Below, piece after piece: positions 62,252 to 64,000 of a DNA stretch of 64,000 nt. The notes under the pieces are model-generated. The model did not search any database and was not told the DNA's origin. It was given only the letters and a program-made list of their open reading frames with translations. The stretch spans positions 1,178,001 to 1,242,000 of the forward strand of contig NZ_CP154262.1 of NCBI RefSeq assembly GCF_039529835.1, written 5' to 3'. This stretch comes from Arthrobacter sp. TMP15. Its GTDB lineage: Bacteria; Actinomycetota; Actinomycetes; Actinomycetales; Micrococcaceae. The position numbers and the translations under genes were made by a program. The stretch's first letter is position 1; every line of letters begins with the position of its first letter.

Positions 62252-62602
62252 TTGGCAAAGAAAGCAGTTGAAGCGCAAGCGGTAAAAGCGCGCGATGAGA
62301 CTGTTGTTGCTTACAAAAATGTGCGGACATGTATTGGATGCAGGAAAGCTGGGGTACGGCATCAGCTTGTACGCATTGTCCGGTCAATGAATGATTCTGG
62401 TGAAACAGAAGCGTTGGTTGACCTACGACGACGTATGCCTGGCAGGGGAGCATGGCTGCACCCCTGCGAGGAATGCTGGAAGCTGGCGATCAAACGACGC
62501 GCCTTTGGCAGAGCCCTTCCGGGAGTTGCCAATGTCAGCGACGTTGCAGCGTTTGCACAAAACGATTTGCCACTTTTGGCAAGTCAAGTAATACGAACCT
62601 AA
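62252..62602 (+). CDS. ylxR: YlxR family RNA-binding protein
   Basis: 116 residues from TTG 62252 (MAKKAVEAQAV); GAAGG lies about ten bases upstream. The YlxR core has RTCIGCRKAG near 30, LVRIVRS and a conserved GRGAWLHPCEECWKLAIKRRAFGRA segment (key residues G-R-G-A-W and C). YlxR binds RNA and, in Bacillus, modulates RNase P (RnpM). It is always near nusA-infB. The start is uncertain by a few codons. Confidence 0.9.
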   Translation: MAKKAVEAQAVKARDETVVAYKNVRTCIGCRKAGVRHQLVRIVRSMNDSGETEALVDLRRRMPGRGAWLHPCEECWKLAIKRRAFGRALPGVANVSDVAAFAQNDLPLLASQVIRT

Positions 62603-62777
62603 TTGTCCCTTTGTGAAAGCGGGTCAGAAAACCGATGGAAACCCGATGAGTACCCAGCGATGAGTGCCCAAAAATGAGCAATTTCATGTGCTCTCACGCC
62701 GCCCATTCCGACATGGAATGGCGCAGTAAGAATTAAGCGGTTCGTACCTGTCCGGTGCGGGCCGAGACAGGAGAAAT

Positions 62778-64000
62778 GTGGCCAAGGCCCGCGTCCACGA
62801 GCTTGCAAAAGAGCTCGGTATCACCTCAAAAGAAGCAGTTAGCAAACTGCAAGAGTTGGGCGAATTCGTTCGTTCAGCATCCTCAACCATTGAGGCGCCC
62901 GTCGTGAAGAAGCTTCGCGACGCGTTCCCTCAAGCAGCAAAGGCTGCCGATCCCGCACCCGCCGCAGCTACGCCTGCCGCAGACGCGGTATCAGCACCCA
63001 AGGCGAGCACGCCCAAGGCTGCTGCAACCCCAGCTGCCGCAACCCCAAAGGCAGCCTCGCCGGCTGTCCCCGGCGCTGCTGTTCCCGGCCCCAAGCCTGC
63101 AGGAGCCAAGCCTGCAGGAGCTAAACCTGGTGCGAAGAGCACCACGGCAGCTGCCGAAACAACCTCCGTACCAGCCCCGGCAACACCGTCCGCACCAGCG
63201 CCAGCGGCGCCTTCACCGGCTCCGGCAACGCCAGCTGCTCCTGCCCCTGCTGCGGCAACACCCGCTGCCAAGGCTGGGACCCCCGGTGCGCCACGCCCCG
63301 GGAACAACCCTTTTGCTACGTCGCAGGGCATGCCTCGTTCAGGCAGTCGTCCGGACCGTGGCGAGAACCGCCCCGACAGTCGTAGCGAAAACCGCACCGA
63401 GAACCGCAGTGACAGCCGTGGCGAAGGCCGCAGCGAAAACCGCAGTGACAGCCGGGCTCCGCGCCCAGCCGGTGGAGGGGCGCCTCGCCCCGGAAACAAT
63501 CCTTTCGCTCCTTCGCAGGGTATGCCCCGTGCGGGAGCACCCCGCAGTGCTGAAGCTGGAACAGGTGGACCCCGTCCAGGCGGACCGCGTCCCAGCTCAG
63601 GCGCTGCCCGTCCGGGCGCACCTCGCCCGGCCGGCGCACCCGGTGCCGGTGGTCCTGGTGCTGGCGGTCCCCGTCCTGGCGCTCCCCGTCCCGGAGGTGC
63701 TGCGCGTCCCACGCCCGGTATGATGCCTAACCGTACCGAGCGCCCTGCTGCGCCCGGTCGCGGCAATGACCGTCCCGGTGCTCCGGGTCGCGGGCGTCCA
63801 GGAGCCCCCGGTGCAACTCCGGGTGGCGCACCAGGTGGAGCTCCCGCCGGCGGTGGCTTTGGCAAGGGTGGCCGCGGTCGCGGTGGAACCCAGGGTGCTT
63901 TCGGTAAGGGCGGCGCAGGCCGTGGCAAGCAGCGCAAGTCCAAGCGGGCCAAGCGCCAAGAGCTGGAGCAGATGAGCGCTCCTTCACTGGGTGGCGTGAG
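62778..64000 (+). CDS. infB: Translation initiation factor IF-2, N-terminal part (runs off the window)
   Basis: The frame opens at GTG 62778, three bases after AGGAGA, and stays open to the window end (407 codons). It begins [20 protein letters not shown], the IF-2 N-terminal domain. A long Ala/Pro-rich then Arg/Gly-rich linker follows, including a duplicated block [10 protein letters not shown]-x-SQGMPR (around codons 171 and 233) and Arg/Glu/Asn/Ser repeats between them. The GTPase domain lies outside. The basic segment [16 protein letters not shown] near the end precedes the G domain in Actinobacteria. Identification rests on the N-terminal motif and the operon position. Confidence 0.95.
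   Translation, partial: MAKARVHELAKELGITSKEAVSKLQELGEFVRSASSTIEAPVVKKLRDAFPQAAKAADPAPAAATPAADAVSAPKASTPKAAATPAAATPKAASPAVPGAAVPGPKPAGAKPAGAKPGAKSTTAAAETTSVPAPATPSAPAPAAPSPAPATPAAPAPAAATPAAKAGTPGAPRPGNNPFATSQGMPRSGSRPDRGENRPDSRSENRTENRSDSRGEGRSENRSDSRAPRPAGGGAPRPGNNPFAPSQGMPRAGAPRSAEAGTGGPRPGGPRPSSGAARPGAPRPAGAPGAGGPGAGGPRPGAPRPGGAARPTPGMMPNRTERPAAPGRGNDRPGAPGRGRPGAPGATPGGAPGGAPAGGGFGKGGRGRGGTQGAFGKGGAGRGKQRKSKRAKRQELEQMSAPSLGGV

Noticed and set aside
62930-63952. 340-codon Pro/Gly/Ala frame antisense to infB
   Set aside because: It is the complement of the low-complexity IF-2 linker; composition, not coding, keeps it open.

Overview
The window is a contiguous 64 kb stretch of chromosome from an actinobacterium, most likely a member of the Micrococcaceae close to Arthrobacter sensu lato. 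I infer this from the gene order, not from a database search. The orders rpsB-tsf-pyrH-frr-cdsA, dgt-dnaG-tRNA-Asn, dxr-rseP-ispG-GNAT and proS-(DUF4439)-rimP-nusA-ylxR-infB are typical of Actinobacteria. GTG starts, -10-only promoters that place the start codon at about +1, and actinobacterial families such as a tandem DivIVA-like protein and a WXG100 protein agree with this. I see no prophage, insertion sequence, CRISPR array or integrase; the window looks like core genome with a few accessory modules.

Layout. 1-5 kb: the 3' end of the magnesium transporter gene mgtE, then a leftward operon of a degenerate ABC ATPase, a YhgE/Pip membrane protein and a TetR regulator. 5-10.4 kb: dusB, dgt, dnaG and two tRNA-Asn genes. 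10.4-16 kb: a Bcr/CflA-type efflux pump, a holin-like/DUF3618 membrane protein, a CDP-alcohol phosphatidyltransferase, a DMT transporter, a GT4 glycosyltransferase and a CAU tRNA. 16-24 kb: an acyl-CoA dehydrogenase, an M23 peptidase, the translation and lipid core operon, and a tandem DivIVA-like protein. 24-30 kb: two sodium/solute (acetate-type) symporter modules placed back to back around a LytS-type kinase and a LytTR regulator. 30-43.3 kb: a complete branched-chain/leucine catabolic supercluster (Lrp regulator, bkdABC, TetR, acyl-CoA carboxylase, acyl-CoA dehydrogenase, fused CoA-transferase, MaoC hydratase, CitE-type lyase), equivalent in content to the M. tuberculosis Rv2495c-Rv2506 locus. 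43.5-50 kb: MEP isoprenoid genes dxr and ispG with rseP, interrupted by a SatD-like gene, a membrane protein and a YciI protein. 50-58.4 kb: a 2,4-dienoyl-CoA-reductase-type flavoenzyme with PadR, an orphan WXG100 protein, an ABC-2 exporter, proS, a TSUP transporter and an aminoglycoside-phosphotransferase-like kinase. 58.5-64 kb: a DUF4439-like protein, then rimP-nusA-ylxR-infB running off the window.

How the parts work together. The leucine cluster can be read as a pathway: BCKDH makes isovaleryl-CoA; the acyl-CoA dehydrogenase, biotin carboxylase, MaoC hydratase and CitE lyase take it to acetyl-CoA and acetoacetate; the CoA-transferase activates acetoacetate. The symporter island looks like a sensor-controlled carboxylate uptake unit, and its divergent control region carries a pair of 9-bp repeats spaced as expected for a LytTR-domain dimer.

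The most unusual sequence features are short tandem repeats placed at gene ends. There are 32-bp repeats at two distant loci, a 55-bp repeat wedged between the kinase and regulator genes, a 17-bp repeat copied four times across a stop codon, and a 19-bp duplication across another. A likely AUU start codon in citE, a Walker-A Lys-to-Arg substitution in the YhgE-linked ATPase and many predicted leaderless starts are also notable.
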